Source: Actinomyces capricornis (lineage in GTDB: Bacteria > Actinomycetota > Actinomycetes > Actinomycetales > Actinomycetaceae). From it: a DNA stretch of 64,000 nt. Shown here in pieces: positions 47,066 to 56,796 of this stretch. The notes below the pieces were generated by a model. That model did no database searches, was not told the DNA's origin, and was given only the letters and a program-made list of their open reading frames with translations. The stretch is taken from positions 2,790,001 to 2,854,000 of the forward strand of contig NZ_AP025017.1 in NCBI RefSeq assembly GCF_019974135.1. Reading direction: 5' to 3'. Every line of letters starts with the position of its first letter. The stretch's first letter is position 1. The translations under genes and the position numbers were made by a program.

Positions 47066-48324
47066 GCACACCGACCCCCGGCCAGGGCCCCTGGGCGCCG
47101 CGCCCCGGATATCAGCGGGCCAGGCTGCCCCAGCTGTCCACCACGGCCTCGGGGGCCCCGCACAGTGCGGCGGCCCCGCCCCAGGGCCTGGGGCCCTACC
47201 CCCCGATGAGCCCCTCCGGTCCCCCGCCGTGGAGCGCCTCGGGTACCGGGAGCTCAGGAGGATGGCGCCGGATCGTCAGCACCATCCTGGCGGTGCTGTG
47301 CGCCCTGGGCCTGGTGGTCGTCCTGGTGGTGGTCTCCGCCTCGGCCTCGGACATGTCCCAGGTGGCCCTGGCCACCCTGCTGGCCCTCATCCCCCTGGGC
47401 ATCGTGCTGCTGGTCGTGTTCTGGATCGACCGGTGGGAGCGCGAGCCCTGGGGCATGATGCTCCTGGCCTTCCTGTGGGGGGCGGGCTTCTCCACCGTCA
47501 TCTCCCTGGTGGTCAACACCACCACCACCGTTCTGGTGGCCGAGTCCAGCTATGACCTGGAGGGGGCGATGCTCGTCTCCGCCGTGGTCTCGGCGCCCAT
47601 CATCGAGGAGCTCACCAAGGGCCTGGGCGTCCTGGTGGTCTTCCTCATCTGGCGGCGCACCTTCAACGGCGCGGTCGACGGCATCGTCTACGCCGCGGTG
47701 GTGGCCGGGGGCTTCGCCTTCGCGGAGAACATCCTGTACTTCGTGAGGTACTACGACCTCATCGTGGAGGTCTTCATCCTGCGGGGCGTCTTCTCGCCCT
47801 TCACCCATGTGATCTTCACCGCCTTCACCGGGGCCGCCATCGGGTTCTCGGCCCGACGGCGATCCCGGGCCGCCTGGCTGTGGTGCACCCCCATCGGCCT
47901 GGTGTGCGCCATCGTCCTGCACGCCTTCTGGAACGGTGTCATCGCCGCCGCCCCCCAGTACTACTTCCTTGTGGGGATCCCCTTCTTCATCTCCTGCGTC
48001 GGCATGATCATCTGGCTGCGCTGGGCGGAGCGCATGAACATGCGCAGGCGCCTGGCCGACTACTCCCGGGCCGGCTGGTTCTCCCCCGGGGAGGTCGCCA
48101 TGCTCACCACCGGGGCGGGGCGCGCCCAGGGGCGGCGCTGGGCCACCGCCCGCGGCCCGGCGGCCGCCAGGGCCATGGCCGACTTCCAGAAGGGCGCCGC
48201 CGCGCTGGCCCAGCTGCGCCAGCAGGCGGTGGACGGACACGCCGGAGGCGACTTCGCCGCCGAGGAGCGCCGGGCCCTGGAGAGCATCACCCACTCCCGC
48301 AGGGTCTTCCTGGGACAGGCCTGA
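47062..48324 (+). CDS. PrsW-family intramembrane metalloprotease
   Basis: A 420-residue polytopic protein. After a Pro/Ser/Gly-rich 68-residue cytosolic leader come about eight membrane segments with the PrsW motifs: [11 protein letters not shown] (EExxK-type), [12 protein letters not shown] (FxxxEN), the histidine in FTHVIFTAF and HAFWNG. PrsW proteases cleave anti-sigma factors or other membrane proteins; the substrate here is unknown. The ATG overlaps the LemA-like gene's stop. It closes the PIM operon. Confidence 0.92.
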   Translation: MSTPTPGQGPWAPRPGYQRARLPQLSTTASGAPHSAAAPPQGLGPYPPMSPSGPPPWSASGTGSSGGWRRIVSTILAVLCALGLVVVLVVVSASASDMSQVALATLLALIPLGIVLLVVFWIDRWEREPWGMMLLAFLWGAGFSTVISLVVNTTTTVLVAESSYDLEGAMLVSAVVSAPIIEELTKGLGVLVVFLIWRRTFNGAVDGIVYAAVVAGGFAFAENILYFVRYYDLIVEVFILRGVFSPFTHVIFTAFTGAAIGFSARRRSRAAWLWCTPIGLVCAIVLHAFWNGVIAAAPQYYFLVGIPFFISCVGMIIWLRWAERMNMRRRLADYSRAGWFSPGEVAMLTTGAGRAQGRRWATARGPAAARAMADFQKGAAALAQLRQQAVDGHAGGDFAAEERRALESITHSRRVFLGQA

Positions 48325-48336
48325 GCGCCCAGCGTG

Positions 48337-48342
48337 TAGCAT
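48337..48342 (+). promoter_or_regulatory. -10 box upstream of pdxS
   Basis: TAGCAT, about 60 nt before the start, in the 77-bp gap after prsW. Confidence 0.4.
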
Positions 48343-48401
48343 CGGCACGGCCCGCCGGCCCCCAGGGCCCTCTTCCACAGGCACCCATCGCGAGGACCAT
48401 G

Positions 48402-49307
48402 ATGAGCACGATGAGCACGACGAATGCGACTACCGGAACCCCCACCATCAAGCGCGGCATGGCCGACATGCTCAAGGGCGGCGTCATCATGGACGTGGTC
48501 ACCCCGGAGCAGGCCCGCATCGCCCAGGACGCGGGGGCCGTGGCCGTCATGGCCCTGGAGCGCGTCCCCGCCGACATCCGCTCCCAGGGCGGGGTGGCCC
48601 GCATGTCCGACCCCGACCTCATCAGCGGCATCATCGATGCGGTTTCCATCCCGGTGATGGCCAAGGCCCGCATCGGCCACTTCGTCGAGGCCCAGGTGCT
48701 CCAGTCCCTGGGAGTGGACTACATCGATGAGTCCGAGGTCCTCACCCCGGCGGACTACACCCACCACATCGACAAGCAGGCCTTCACCGTTCCCTTCGTG
48801 TGCGGGGCCACCAACCTGGGCGAGGCCCTGCGGCGCATCACCGAGGGCGCGGCCATGATCCGCTCGAAGGGCGAGGCCGGCACGGGGGATGTGTCCAATG
48901 CCGTCACCCACATGCGCACCATCCGCGATGAGATCCGCCGGCTGACCTCCCTGCCGGACGACGAGCTCTACGTGGCTGCCAAGGAGCTGGGCGCCCCCTA
49001 CCCCCTGGTCGCCGAGGTGGCCGCCACCGGGCACCTGCCCGTCGTGCTCTTCACCGCCGGGGGGATCGCCACCCCCGCCGACGCCGCCATGATGATGCAG
49101 ATGGGCGCCGAGGGCGTCTTCGTGGGCTCGGGCATCTTCAAGTCCGGGGATCCGGCCAAGCGGGCCGCCGCCATCGTGCGCGCCACCGCCCAGTTCGATG
49201 ACCCCGCGGTCATCGCGGAGGTCTCGCGCGGCCTGGGCGAGGCCATGGTGGGCATCAACGTCGAGGACGTCCCGGCCCCCCACCGCCTGGCCGAGCGCGG
49301 CTGGTGA
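48402..49307 (+). CDS. pdxS: Pyridoxal 5'-phosphate synthase, synthase subunit
   Basis: A 301-residue TIM-barrel enzyme making PLP from ribose 5-phosphate, glyceraldehyde 3-phosphate and ammonia supplied by PdxT. Landmarks are [25 protein letters not shown] start, the lysine in [11 protein letters not shown] (about residue 88) and the phosphate-binding [14 protein letters not shown] at 48392-48396 fits ATG 48402; ATGs at 48399 and 48411 are alternatives. The stop overlaps a NUDIX gene that separates it from pdxT. Confidence 0.97.
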   Translation: MSTMSTTNATTGTPTIKRGMADMLKGGVIMDVVTPEQARIAQDAGAVAVMALERVPADIRSQGGVARMSDPDLISGIIDAVSIPVMAKARIGHFVEAQVLQSLGVDYIDESEVLTPADYTHHIDKQAFTVPFVCGATNLGEALRRITEGAAMIRSKGEAGTGDVSNAVTHMRTIRDEIRRLTSLPDDELYVAAKELGAPYPLVAEVAATGHLPVVLFTAGGIATPADAAMMMQMGAEGVFVGSGIFKSGDPAKRAAAIVRATAQFDDPAVIAEVSRGLGEAMVGINVEDVPAPHRLAERGW

Positions 49308-50026
49308 GCCGCCCGCGCGCCGCCCGGCAGGCCCGGCCCCCGGGACCGGGCCACCGGCGCCACCCCGCCGTCCCCGAGGACTGGGCCGAGATCCTCGACC
49401 CCGCCGAGTGGCGTCTGGGCCCCGACGGCCTGCCCTTCCGCCGCGCCGCGCGGGTGCTGGCCCTGACCGCCCAGGGCCAGGTGCTCCTCATGGAGGGGCA
49501 CGACGTCGCCGACCCCGAGCACCGCTGGATCTTCACACCCGGCGGCGGGCTGCGGCCCGGGGAGGAGGCGGCCGCCGGGGCGGTGCGCGAGCTGGCCGAG
49601 GAGACCGGGCTGCGGGTCGAGCCCGGTGACTTGGAGGGCCCCATCGCCCAGCGCGACGCCGTCTTCCGCTTCGCCCGGGTGGTGTGCCGCCAGCACGAGA
49701 GCCTCTTCCTGCTGCGACTGCCGGCGACCACGGACCTGGATGCGGCGGGGTGGACCGCGCTGGAGCGCGAGGCCGTGGACTCCATGCGCTGGTGGGGCGC
49801 GGCGGACCTGGAGCAGGCCAGGCGGCAGGGCCGGGAGATCTACCCCGTGGCCCTGCCCGGGCTGGTGGCCGAGCTGGCCGCCGGCGGCTGGGACGGGCGG
49901 CCCCGGGACCTCACCGACCCCGTGGACGCCCGGGACCTGGCCGGCCTGGCAGGCGGGCACGAAGAGACGGCGATGAGATCACGATCAGTCCGCGATGGAG
50001 CGATGACGGGAGGGGATGAGGCGTGA
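49304..50026 (+). CDS. NUDIX hydrolase
   Basis: A 240-residue protein with a complete NUDIX box [20 protein letters not shown] followed by ETGL (about residues 84-107). It would hydrolyse a nucleoside diphosphate linked to another group; the substrate is unknown. GTG 49304 overlaps the pdxS stop and its own stop overlaps the pdxT start (GTGA both), so all three are translationally coupled. That placement makes a link to PLP metabolism conceivable. Confidence 0.9.
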   Translation: MSRPRAARQARPPGPGHRRHPAVPEDWAEILDPAEWRLGPDGLPFRRAARVLALTAQGQVLLMEGHDVADPEHRWIFTPGGGLRPGEEAAAGAVRELAEETGLRVEPGDLEGPIAQRDAVFRFARVVCRQHESLFLLRLPATTDLDAAGWTALEREAVDSMRWWGAADLEQARRQGREIYPVALPGLVAELAAGGWDGRPRDLTDPVDARDLAGLAGGHEETAMRSRSVRDGAMTGGDEA

Positions 50027-50778
50027 GCACCGGCGATCGGCGGCAGGACCGGGGCGTGCGGCCCTCGACACTGGGCGGGCGCACCCCCCGGGCGCTCTTC
50101 CCCGCGCCCTCCCGGCTCGATGGGCGGCCGACCGTCGGCGTCCTGGCCCTCCAGGGGGATGTGCGCGAGCACAGCCTGGCCCTGGAGGCCGCCGGCGCCC
50201 GCGCGGTGGGCGTGCGCAGCGCCCGGGACCTGGGCTCGGCGCCGGGGGAGCGCCTCGACGGGATCATCATCCCCGGAGGGGAGTCCACGACGATGAGCAC
50301 GCTGCTGAGCGCCTTCGGGATGCTCCGGCCGCTGCGCGGCCTCATCGCCGCGGGCCTGCCCGCCTACGGCTCCTGCGCCGGCATGATCATGCTGGCGGAC
50401 CGGGTCGAGGGTGCCGAGGAGGGGCAGGCCTTCCTGGGAGGCATCCGCATGACCGTGCGGCGCAACGCCTTCGGGCGCCAGGTGGACTCCTATGAGGAGG
50501 ACCTGGTGGCACCGGCCCTGGGGGCCGACGAGGGCCACCCCCTGCGGGCGGTGTTCATCCGGGCCCCCTGGGTGGAGGAGGTCGGTCCCGGCGTCGAGAT
50601 CCTCGCCACGACCCGCGCGGGGCGGGCGGGGGATGACGCTCCAGGTTCAGGCGGTAGGATCGTGGCGGTTCGTCAGGGCCGGATGCTCGCCACCGCCTTC
50701 CACCCGGAGGTCGGCGGGGACCACCGGGTCCATGACATCTTCGTCGGGATGGTCGGCGAGGCGGCGTGCGACCGATGA
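50023..50778 (+). CDS. pdxT: Pyridoxal 5'-phosphate synthase, glutaminase subunit
   Basis: A 251-residue class I glutaminase supplying ammonia to Pdx[13 protein letters not shown] begins the domain near residue 39, the nucleophile cysteine is in GSCAGM, and the His-Glu pair in FHPEV. The N-terminus is about 37 residues longer than usual, caused by the GTG coupling to the NUDIX stop; an internal start is possible but the coupling favours the long form. Confidence 0.95.
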   Translation: MSTGDRRQDRGVRPSTLGGRTPRALFPAPSRLDGRPTVGVLALQGDVREHSLALEAAGARAVGVRSARDLGSAPGERLDGIIIPGGESTTMSTLLSAFGMLRPLRGLIAAGLPAYGSCAGMIMLADRVEGAEEGQAFLGGIRMTVRRNAFGRQVDSYEEDLVAPALGADEGHPLRAVFIRAPWVEEVGPGVEILATTRAGRAGDDAPGSGGRIVAVRQGRMLATAFHPEVGGDHRVHDIFVGMVGEAACDR

Positions 50779-50849
50779 GCGCCGCGCTGCGGCGACTGCC
50801 GGGGCGGACCAGCTGACCAGCACTCATCGCACATACGCAAGGAGAGCAC

Positions 50850-51614
50850 ATGTCGGGTCACTCCAAGTGGGCCACCACCAAGCACAAGAAGGCTGCCATC
50901 GACGCCAAGCGCGGCAAGCTCTTCGCCCGCCTCATCAAGAACATCGAGGTGGCCGCCCGCACCGGCGGTGGGGACCCCACCGGCAACCCGACCCTCTTCG
51001 ACGCCATCCAGAAGGCCAAGAAGAACTCGGTCCCGGCCGACAACATCACCCGCGCCGTCAAGCGCGGCAGCGGCGAGGAGGCCGGCGGCGCCGACTGGCA
51101 GACCATCATGTACGAGGGCTACGGGCCCGGGGGAGTGGCCTTCCTCGTGGAGTGCCTCACCGATAACCGCAACCGCGCCGCCTCCGATGTGCGCGTGGCC
51201 TTCTCCCGCAACGGCGGCAACCTGGCCGACCCCGGCTCGGTGGCCTACAACTTCTCGCGCAAGGGCGTGGTCGAGGTGGCCAAGGCCGAGGGCGTCGACG
51301 AGGACTCCATCCTCATGGCCGTCCTGGACGCCGGCGCCGAGGAGGTCGAGGACATGGGCGAGGCCTTCGAGATCTACTCCGAGCCGGGCGACATCGTCGC
51401 CGTGCGCACCGCCCTGACCGAGGCCGGGATGGACTACAACTCCGCCGAGGTCCAGTTCGTGGCCGCCACCAGGGTGGAGGTCGACGCCGACGGCGCCCGC
51501 AAGGTCTTCCGCCTCATCGATGCCCTGGAGGACTCCGACGACGTCCAGAACGTCTTCACCTCCGTGGACATCTCCCCCCAGGTCGCGGCCGAGCTCGACG
51601 CCCACGAGGACTGA
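50850..51614 (+). CDS. YebC/PmpR-family protein (TACO1-like)
   Basis: A 254-residue protein beginning [23 protein letters not shown], the standard YebC start. It contains [18 protein letters not shown] and a C-terminal region that follows the family throughout. Members are described as DNA-binding regulators or as translation factors acting on ribosomes at difficult motifs. AAGGAGA precedes the ATG. It sits directly before ruvC as in most actinobacteria. Confidence 0.95.
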   Translation: MSGHSKWATTKHKKAAIDAKRGKLFARLIKNIEVAARTGGGDPTGNPTLFDAIQKAKKNSVPADNITRAVKRGSGEEAGGADWQTIMYEGYGPGGVAFLVECLTDNRNRAASDVRVAFSRNGGNLADPGSVAYNFSRKGVVEVAKAEGVDEDSILMAVLDAGAEEVEDMGEAFEIYSEPGDIVAVRTALTEAGMDYNSAEVQFVAATRVEVDADGARKVFRLIDALEDSDDVQNVFTSVDISPQVAAELDAHED

Positions 51615-51639
51615 TCCTCCCGTGCCCGCCACCGGCCCC

Positions 51640-52290
51640 ATGCGCTCCAGGCACGCACTCATCGCCCAGCAGCGGATCCTCGGCATCGATCCGGGACTGA
51701 CCCGTTGCGGGCTGGGATGCGTGGATATCGACGCGCGCCGCCAGGTGCGGCTGGTCGAGGTCGGCGTGGTGCGCACGCCGCCCTCCCAGAGCCCCGAGCT
51801 GCGCCTGCTGACCATCGCCGAGGCCATCGAGGACTGGATCGCCAGGCTCGGACCCACCGTGGTGTCCATCGAGCGGGTCTTCGCCCAGGACAATCTGCGC
51901 TCGGTCATCTCCGTGGCCCAGGTCATCGGGGTGGCGATGACCGCCGGCGCCCGCGCCGGCCTGGAGGTGGCCCAGCACACGCCCAGTGAGGCCAAGGCCG
52001 CCGTCACCGGCTCCGGTATCGCCGACAAGGCCCAGGTCCAGGCCATGGTCACCCGCATCCTGGGCCTGGAGGCCCCGCCCCGGCCCGCGGACGCCGCCGA
52101 CGCCCTGGCCCAGGCCATCTGCCACGGCTGGAGGGGCGGGGGCACGGGCAGCGACGACGCCGCCGAGATGGTCTCCGCAGGCGGAGCGGTGCGCGCCTCG
52201 GCCCGCACCCCGGCCCAGCGCCAGTGGGCGGCGGCCCAGGCGGCCGCGCGACGCACCGGCGCGGTCGACCCCCGCCGTGCGCGGCGCTGA
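51640..52290 (+). CDS. ruvC: Holliday junction endonuclease RuvC
   Basis: A 216-residue resolvase of the RNase H fold. Catalytic acidic residues are in [13 protein letters not shown] (Asp), [10 protein letters not shown] (Glu) and [12 protein letters not shown] (Asp pair). The C-terminal 50 residues are a variable Ala/Arg-rich tail. The start may be ATG 51640 or GTG 51622; neither has a strong ribosome binding site. ruvA follows after 64 bp carrying an SOS operator. Confidence 0.95.
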   Translation: MRSRHALIAQQRILGIDPGLTRCGLGCVDIDARRQVRLVEVGVVRTPPSQSPELRLLTIAEAIEDWIARLGPTVVSIERVFAQDNLRSVISVAQVIGVAMTAGARAGLEVAQHTPSEAKAAVTGSGIADKAQVQAMVTRILGLEAPPRPADAADALAQAICHGWRGGGTGSDDAAEMVSAGGAVRASARTPAQRQWAAAQAAARRTGAVDPRRARR

Positions 52291-52303
52291 GGCCCGCGCC
52301 TGC

Positions 52304-52309
52304 TAGGCT
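52304..52309 (+). promoter_or_regulatory. ruvA -10 box
   Basis: TAGGCT, abutting the LexA box at 52310. Confidence 0.6.
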
Positions 52310-52325
52310 CCGAACAACCGTTCGA
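52310..52325 (+). promoter_or_regulatory. LexA (SOS) operator of ruvAB
   Basis: CCGAACAACCGTTCGA matches the actinobacterial SOS box (TCGAAC-N4-GTTCGA) at 11 of 12 defined positions. It begins directly after the -10 box TAGGCT, so LexA bound here would cover the transcription start. ruvAB would be induced by DNA damage. Confidence 0.82.
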
Positions 52326-52354
52326 ATCCGTCTCAGCCAGGAGATGCCACCCGC

Positions 52355-52990
52355 ATGATCGCCTCACTGCGCGGCACTGTTCTGGACATCAGCCTCACCA
52401 GCGCCGTCATCGAGACCGGCGGCGTGGGGATCAGCGTCCAGGCCACCCCCACCACCCTGTCCCGCCTGCGCGTGGGCCAGGAGGCCTTCCTCCACACCGA
52501 GCTCATCGTCCGGGAGGACTCCCTGACCCTCTTCGGCTTCGCCGAGGCCGACGAGCGTGACGTCTTCACCACCCTCATGAGCGCCAAGGGCGTGGGCGCC
52601 AAGCTCGCCCTGGCCATGCTGGCCGTCCACACCCCCGACGCGCTGCGCCGCGCGGTGGCGCAGGAGGATGTGGCCGCCCTCAAGCGCGTGCCGGGCCTGG
52701 GGCCCAAGGGCGCCCAGCGGATCCTCATCGACCTGGCCGGCCGGCTCGGCCCCGCTCTCGGCTCGCAGCCCGCCCCGAGCTCGGCGGCCGGACCCCAGGC
52801 GCAGGCTCCCGCCCGGGACGAGCCCCACCCCGACGTCGTCGCCGCCCTGACCCAGCTGGGCTGGAACGAGTCCAGCGCCCGCCAGGCGGTCACCGCCGTG
52901 GCGGCCGACAGCGCGGTGGATGACGCGGCGGATACGGCGGCGCTGCTGCGCGCCTCACTGCGGTGGCTGGGGAGCGCCCGCCGTGGATGA
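52355..52990 (+). CDS. ruvA: Holliday junction DNA helicase subunit RuvA
   Basis: A 211-residue junction-binding protein. The OB-fold domain is [20 protein letters not shown], helix-hairpin-helix motifs are [16 protein letters not shown] and [16 protein letters not shown], and the C-terminal RuvB-binding three-helix domain follows a flexible linker. CCAGGAG precedes the ATG. The stop lies 8 bp inside ruvB. Confidence 0.97.
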   Translation: MIASLRGTVLDISLTSAVIETGGVGISVQATPTTLSRLRVGQEAFLHTELIVREDSLTLFGFAEADERDVFTTLMSAKGVGAKLALAMLAVHTPDALRRAVAQEDVAALKRVPGLGPKGAQRILIDLAGRLGPALGSQPAPSSAAGPQAQAPARDEPHPDVVAALTQLGWNESSARQAVTAVAADSAVDDAADTAALLRASLRWLGSARRG

Positions 52991-54005
52991 CCAGCGCGTC
53001 GTCGGCGCCGGGGCGATCGAGGGCGAGACCGCCGCCGAGGCGGCCCTGCGGCCCAAGCGGCTGGAGGACTTCACCGGACAGGAGGTCGTGCGCGGCCAGC
53101 TCTCCGTGGTCCTGCGCTCGGCCCTGGCCCGCGGCGTCAGCGCCGATCACGTCCTGCTCTCGGGGCCGCCCGGGCTGGGCAAGACGACGCTGGCGATGAT
53201 CATCGCCGCCGAGCTCGACGGCTCCCTGCGCCTGACCTCCGGGCCCGCCATCCAGCACGCCGGCGACCTGGCCGCGATCCTGTCCTCCCTGGAGGAGGGC
53301 GATGTGCTCTTTATCGATGAGATCCACCGCCTGGCCCGCACCGCGGAGGAGATGCTCTACCTGGCCATGGAGGACTACCGGGTCGACATCGTGGTGGGCA
53401 AGGGCCCGGGGGCCACCTCCATCCCCCTGTCCCTGCCGCCCTTCACCGTGGTGGGGGCCACCACCCGCGCCGGGCTGCTGCCCGCCCCCCTGCGCGACCG
53501 CTTCGGCTTCACCGGGCACCTCGACTTCTACGGGCCCGCCGATCTCACGCGCATCCTCAGGCGCAGCGCGGGCCTGTTGGGGGTGGCGCTCGAGGAGGGG
53601 GCGGCCGCCGAGCTGGCCAGCCGCTCGCGCGGCACGCCCCGGATCGCCAACCGGCTCCTGCGCCGCGTCCAGGACTGGGCCGAGGTCCACGGCAGCCCCG
53701 GGCGCCTGGACCTGGAGGCCGCCCGCGCCGCCCTGGAGGTCTTCGAGGTCGACGCCCTGGGCCTGGACCGGCTCGACCGGCAGGTCCTGCTGGCCCTGTG
53801 CACGCGCTTCGGCGGGGGACCGGTGGGGCTGACGACACTGGCGGTCAGCGTGGGGGAGGAGCCCGAGACCGTCGAGACCGTGGCCGAGCCCTTCCTCGTG
53901 CGCGAGGGCCTGGTCGTGCGCACCCCGCGCGGGCGCTCGGCCACCGTCTCGGCCTACGAGCACCTGGGACTGCCCGCGCCCCCGGAGGGCACGCTGTTCT
54001 CCTGA
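52983..54005 (+). CDS. ruvB: Holliday junction branch migration ATPase RuvB
   Basis: A 340-residue AAA+ motor. [18 protein letters not shown] opens the domain, Walker A is [11 protein letters not shown] (about residues 60-70), Walker B is LFIDEIHRL, sensor 1 is GATTRAGLL, and the arginine of sensor 2 is in [15 protein letters not shown]. The winged-helix end reads [21 protein letters not shown] 52983 overlaps ruvA by 8 bp. Confidence 0.97.
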   Translation: MDDQRVVGAGAIEGETAAEAALRPKRLEDFTGQEVVRGQLSVVLRSALARGVSADHVLLSGPPGLGKTTLAMIIAAELDGSLRLTSGPAIQHAGDLAAILSSLEEGDVLFIDEIHRLARTAEEMLYLAMEDYRVDIVVGKGPGATSIPLSLPPFTVVGATTRAGLLPAPLRDRFGFTGHLDFYGPADLTRILRRSAGLLGVALEEGAAAELASRSRGTPRIANRLLRRVQDWAEVHGSPGRLDLEAARAALEVFEVDALGLDRLDRQVLLALCTRFGGGPVGLTTLAVSVGEEPETVETVAEPFLVREGLVVRTPRGRSATVSAYEHLGLPAPPEGTLFS

Positions 54006-54089
54006 GGGCGGCCGGTGCCACGGCTGCTTCGAGACCGTCTTGTGCCCGACTCCTCGCCAGGGGCTGGACCCCGCCCAGCACCCGTGCCC

Positions 54090-54095
54090 TAGACT
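54090..54095 (+). promoter_or_regulatory. -10 box of the yajC-secDF operon
   Basis: TAGACT, about 55 nt before yajC in the 145-bp gap after ruvB. Confidence 0.5.
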
Positions 54096-54150
54096 CGCCA
54101 CCGTCGGCCCGTGCCGGCCACCGCCACCGATGTGAAACGGAGACGCCCCC

Positions 54151-54567
54151 ATGGAACTGCCCATCTTGCTGATTGTCGTGCTCGGAGGGATGTGGTTGAT
54201 GTCCTTCTTCGCCCGCAAGCAGCAGAGGAGGATGGCGCAGGAGCAGGCCCGCCGCACGGAGGAGGCCATGGTCCCCGGCACCTGGGTGCGCACCACCTCC
54301 GGCTTCTACGGCACTGTTGTGGAGGTCGACGGCGACGTCGTCACCCTGGCCACGCCCCTGGGCGATGAGACCCTGTGGGACAAGCGCGCCATTGTCGGGG
54401 CCGAGGATCCCCCCTTCGCCTCGGCATCGCAGGCCCGGTCCGAGACCGCCGAGTCTGAGACCGCAGAGTCTGAGACCGCCGAGTCTGAGGCTTCCGAGCT
54501 TGAGGGCACCCAGGAGCCGGAGGCCGACGACGAGGATGCGGCTGAGGAGACCGCTGACAAGGCCTGA
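54151..54567 (+). CDS. yajC: Preprotein translocase subunit YajC
   Basis: A 138-residue protein with one N-terminal membrane segment (LPILLIVVLGGMWLMSFF) and the YajC core (VPGTWVRTTSGFYGTVVEVDGDVVTL). It works with SecDF at the translocon. The C-terminal 50 residues are acidic and contain three tandem Ser-Glu-Thr-Ala-Glu repeats, encoded by near-identical 15-bp units. Next come secD and secF. Confidence 0.94.
   Translation: MELPILLIVVLGGMWLMSFFARKQQRRMAQEQARRTEEAMVPGTWVRTTSGFYGTVVEVDGDVVTLATPLGDETLWDKRAIVGAEDPPFASASQARSETAESETAESETAESEASELEGTQEPEADDEDAAEETADKA
54439..54483. repeat. Three tandem 15-bp repeats inside yajC
   Basis: Units at 54439-54453, 54454-54468 and 54469-54483 differ at one or two bases and each encodes SETAE. 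Copy number could vary by slippage without shifting the frame. Confidence 0.9.
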
Positions 54568-54663
54568 GCGCCTCACCTGCCCCGGGCTCGATGGCCGGGG
54601 CGCAAGCCGAACGTTTCGAGCCTTCTCGCCCAGAGCGCTCGTACCACCTCAGGAAGGGACCAC

Positions 54664-56796
54664 GTGTCCAGCACAACAAAGCGCATGCGCCCGGGGCGTC
54701 GCCTCGTGATGCTCCTCCTCATCATGGCCATCGGCCTGGGGGCACTGGTGGCGGGCACCGTCACCCACCGCACCTCCATGGTCCCAGGCCTGGCCCTCGA
54801 CCTGGAGGGCGGCACGCAGATCATCCTGACCCCCACCACCACCGACGGCTCGGCCATCACCGATGCGGACATGGACCAGGCCATCGATGTCATCCGCCAG
54901 CGCGTGGACGCCTCCGGCGTCGCCGAGGCACAGATCTCCCGGCAGGGCGGGCAGAACATCGTCGTCTCCCTGCCCGGCAGGCCCAGCGAGACCACCCTGG
55001 AGCTCATCCGCACCTCGGCGGTCATGTACTTCCGCCCCGTGCTGCGCATCGTCGACCCCGCCAGCGCCCTCCAGCAGGCCCAGATCGCCCCTCAGGCCGA
55101 CCCGGGCGCCGACCCGGGCCAGGGCGCTGCTTCCGAGGAGCCGGAGGAGTCAGCGGCCCCCGCCGATCCGGAGCTGCCCGATCCGGGCGCCGGTGCCAGC
55201 GCCGACCCGGCCGTCTTCGTGCCCGAGGGCGGGGCGCGCGCCGTCGACATCGCCACCACCGAGCCCCAGGAGCCGGGCGAGGGGCGGGCCGAGGACCCCC
55301 AGGCCGACCCCGAGTCGCAGGCCACCGCCGATCAGGCCGCCCCCCAGGAGGGCGGCGAGAGCCCCGCCCCGGCAGCCCCCACCGCCCCTGCCGAGGGCGC
55401 CACGCCCGGGTCCGGCGTCGACCGGGAGCAGATCGCGACCCAGGCCGCCGACGTCAACGGCGATGGGACCATCTCCTCCGACCCGCTGCCGGCCACCTCC
55501 CAGGACAACTCCTCCGACCAGTGGCTGACCGAGCAGCTCATCTACGACGCCTACATGACCGACTGCAGCGACCCGGCCAACCTCACCGGGCAGTCCCAGG
55601 ACCCCTCGGTGGCCGTCATCTCCTGCCCCCGTGAAGGCGGGCCCGGCGCCTACATCCTCGGCCCGGCCGACATCTCGGGAACCGAGCTGTCCAACGCGGT
55701 CTCCGGCCTGGAGACCACCGCGCAGGGCGGGACCACCAACAACTGGGTGGTCAACCTGGAGTTCAACTCCGAGGGCACCACGAAGTTCGCCGACCTGTCG
55801 GGCCGGCTCCTGGCCTATCGCGATCAGGCCACCACCGCCGCCATGAGCGGAGGCGCCCCTGATGCCAACAGTGCCGCCAAGGCCCAGTTCGCCATCGTCC
55901 TGGACGGCCTGACCATCATGGCCTCGGGCTTCAACCCCGAGGTGACCTCGGCGATCACCGACGGCCGGGTCCAGATCAGCGGCCAGTTCGACCAGGCCAG
56001 CGCCAACACGCTGGCCAACCAGCTGTCCTTCGGATCCCTGCCGCTGAACTTCACCGTCCAGTCCGAGCAGCAGATCTCGGCGACCCTGGGCACCGAGCAG
56101 CTGCGCAACGGCCTCATCGCCGGCCTCATCGGCTTCCTGCTCATCATCATCTACCTCATCTGGCAGTACCGCGGCCTGGCGCTGGTGGCCGTCACCTCCC
56201 TCATCGTGGCCGCGGCCATCACCTACCTGACCATCGCCCTGCTGAGCTGGGCCATGGGCTACCGCCTCTCCCTGGCAGGCGTGGCCGGGCTCATCGTGGC
56301 CATCGGCATCACCGTGGACTCCTTCATCATCTACTTCGAGAGGATCCGCGACGAGGTCCGCCACGGGCGCACCCTGCGCGCCGCCATCGACGAGGGCTGG
56401 ACGCACGCCCGGCGCACCATCATCGTCTCCGACATCGTCAACATCGTGGCGGCCGTCGTCCTGTACTTCCTCGCGGTCGGCGGCGTGCAGGGCTTCGCCT
56501 TCACCCTGGGGGTGACCACCGTGGTGGACCTGGCCGTCGTCGTGCTCTTCACCCACCCCTTCATGGAGTGGCTCCAGCGCTTCCGCTTCTACTCCGAGGG
56601 CCACCGCCTCTCCGGCATGGACCCCGAGCACCTGGGCGCCACCTCCGGATCCACCTACGGCAGGGCCCGCGAGGCCCTGGCCGAGGGCCTGACCACCTCC
56701 CTGGCGCGGCGCAAGGCGGCCAAGCGCAGGGCCGCCCGCGACGGCGAGGCCGCCGCCTCATCGACCACCAGTGGAAAGGACGGTGAGGCCAAGTGA
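54664..56796 (+). CDS. secD: Protein translocase subunit SecD
   Basis: A 710-residue membrane protein using the proton gradient to finish protein export. After the first membrane segment (about 15-35) comes the large extracytoplasmic P1 domain, split by an Ala/Pro/Glu-rich low-complexity insert at about residues 139-255. Five further membrane segments include ILTP...LDLEGGTQI-type P1 start and AGLIVAIGITVDSFIIYFERIRDE. GTG 54664 follows AGGAAGG. secF starts on its stop (GTGA). Confidence 0.95.
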   Translation: MSSTTKRMRPGRRLVMLLLIMAIGLGALVAGTVTHRTSMVPGLALDLEGGTQIILTPTTTDGSAITDADMDQAIDVIRQRVDASGVAEAQISRQGGQNIVVSLPGRPSETTLELIRTSAVMYFRPVLRIVDPASALQQAQIAPQADPGADPGQGAASEEPEESAAPADPELPDPGAGASADPAVFVPEGGARAVDIATTEPQEPGEGRAEDPQADPESQATADQAAPQEGGESPAPAAPTAPAEGATPGSGVDREQIATQAADVNGDGTISSDPLPATSQDNSSDQWLTEQLIYDAYMTDCSDPANLTGQSQDPSVAVISCPREGGPGAYILGPADISGTELSNAVSGLETTAQGGTTNNWVVNLEFNSEGTTKFADLSGRLLAYRDQATTAAMSGGAPDANSAAKAQFAIVLDGLTIMASGFNPEVTSAITDGRVQISGQFDQASANTLANQLSFGSLPLNFTVQSEQQISATLGTEQLRNGLIAGLIGFLLIIIYLIWQYRGLALVAVTSLIVAAAITYLTIALLSWAMGYRLSLAGVAGLIVAIGITVDSFIIYFERIRDEVRHGRTLRAAIDEGWTHARRTIIVSDIVNIVAAVVLYFLAVGGVQGFAFTLGVTTVVDLAVVVLFTHPFMEWLQRFRFYSEGHRLSGMDPEHLGATSGSTYGRAREALAEGLTTSLARRKAAKRRAARDGEAAASSTTSGKDGEAK

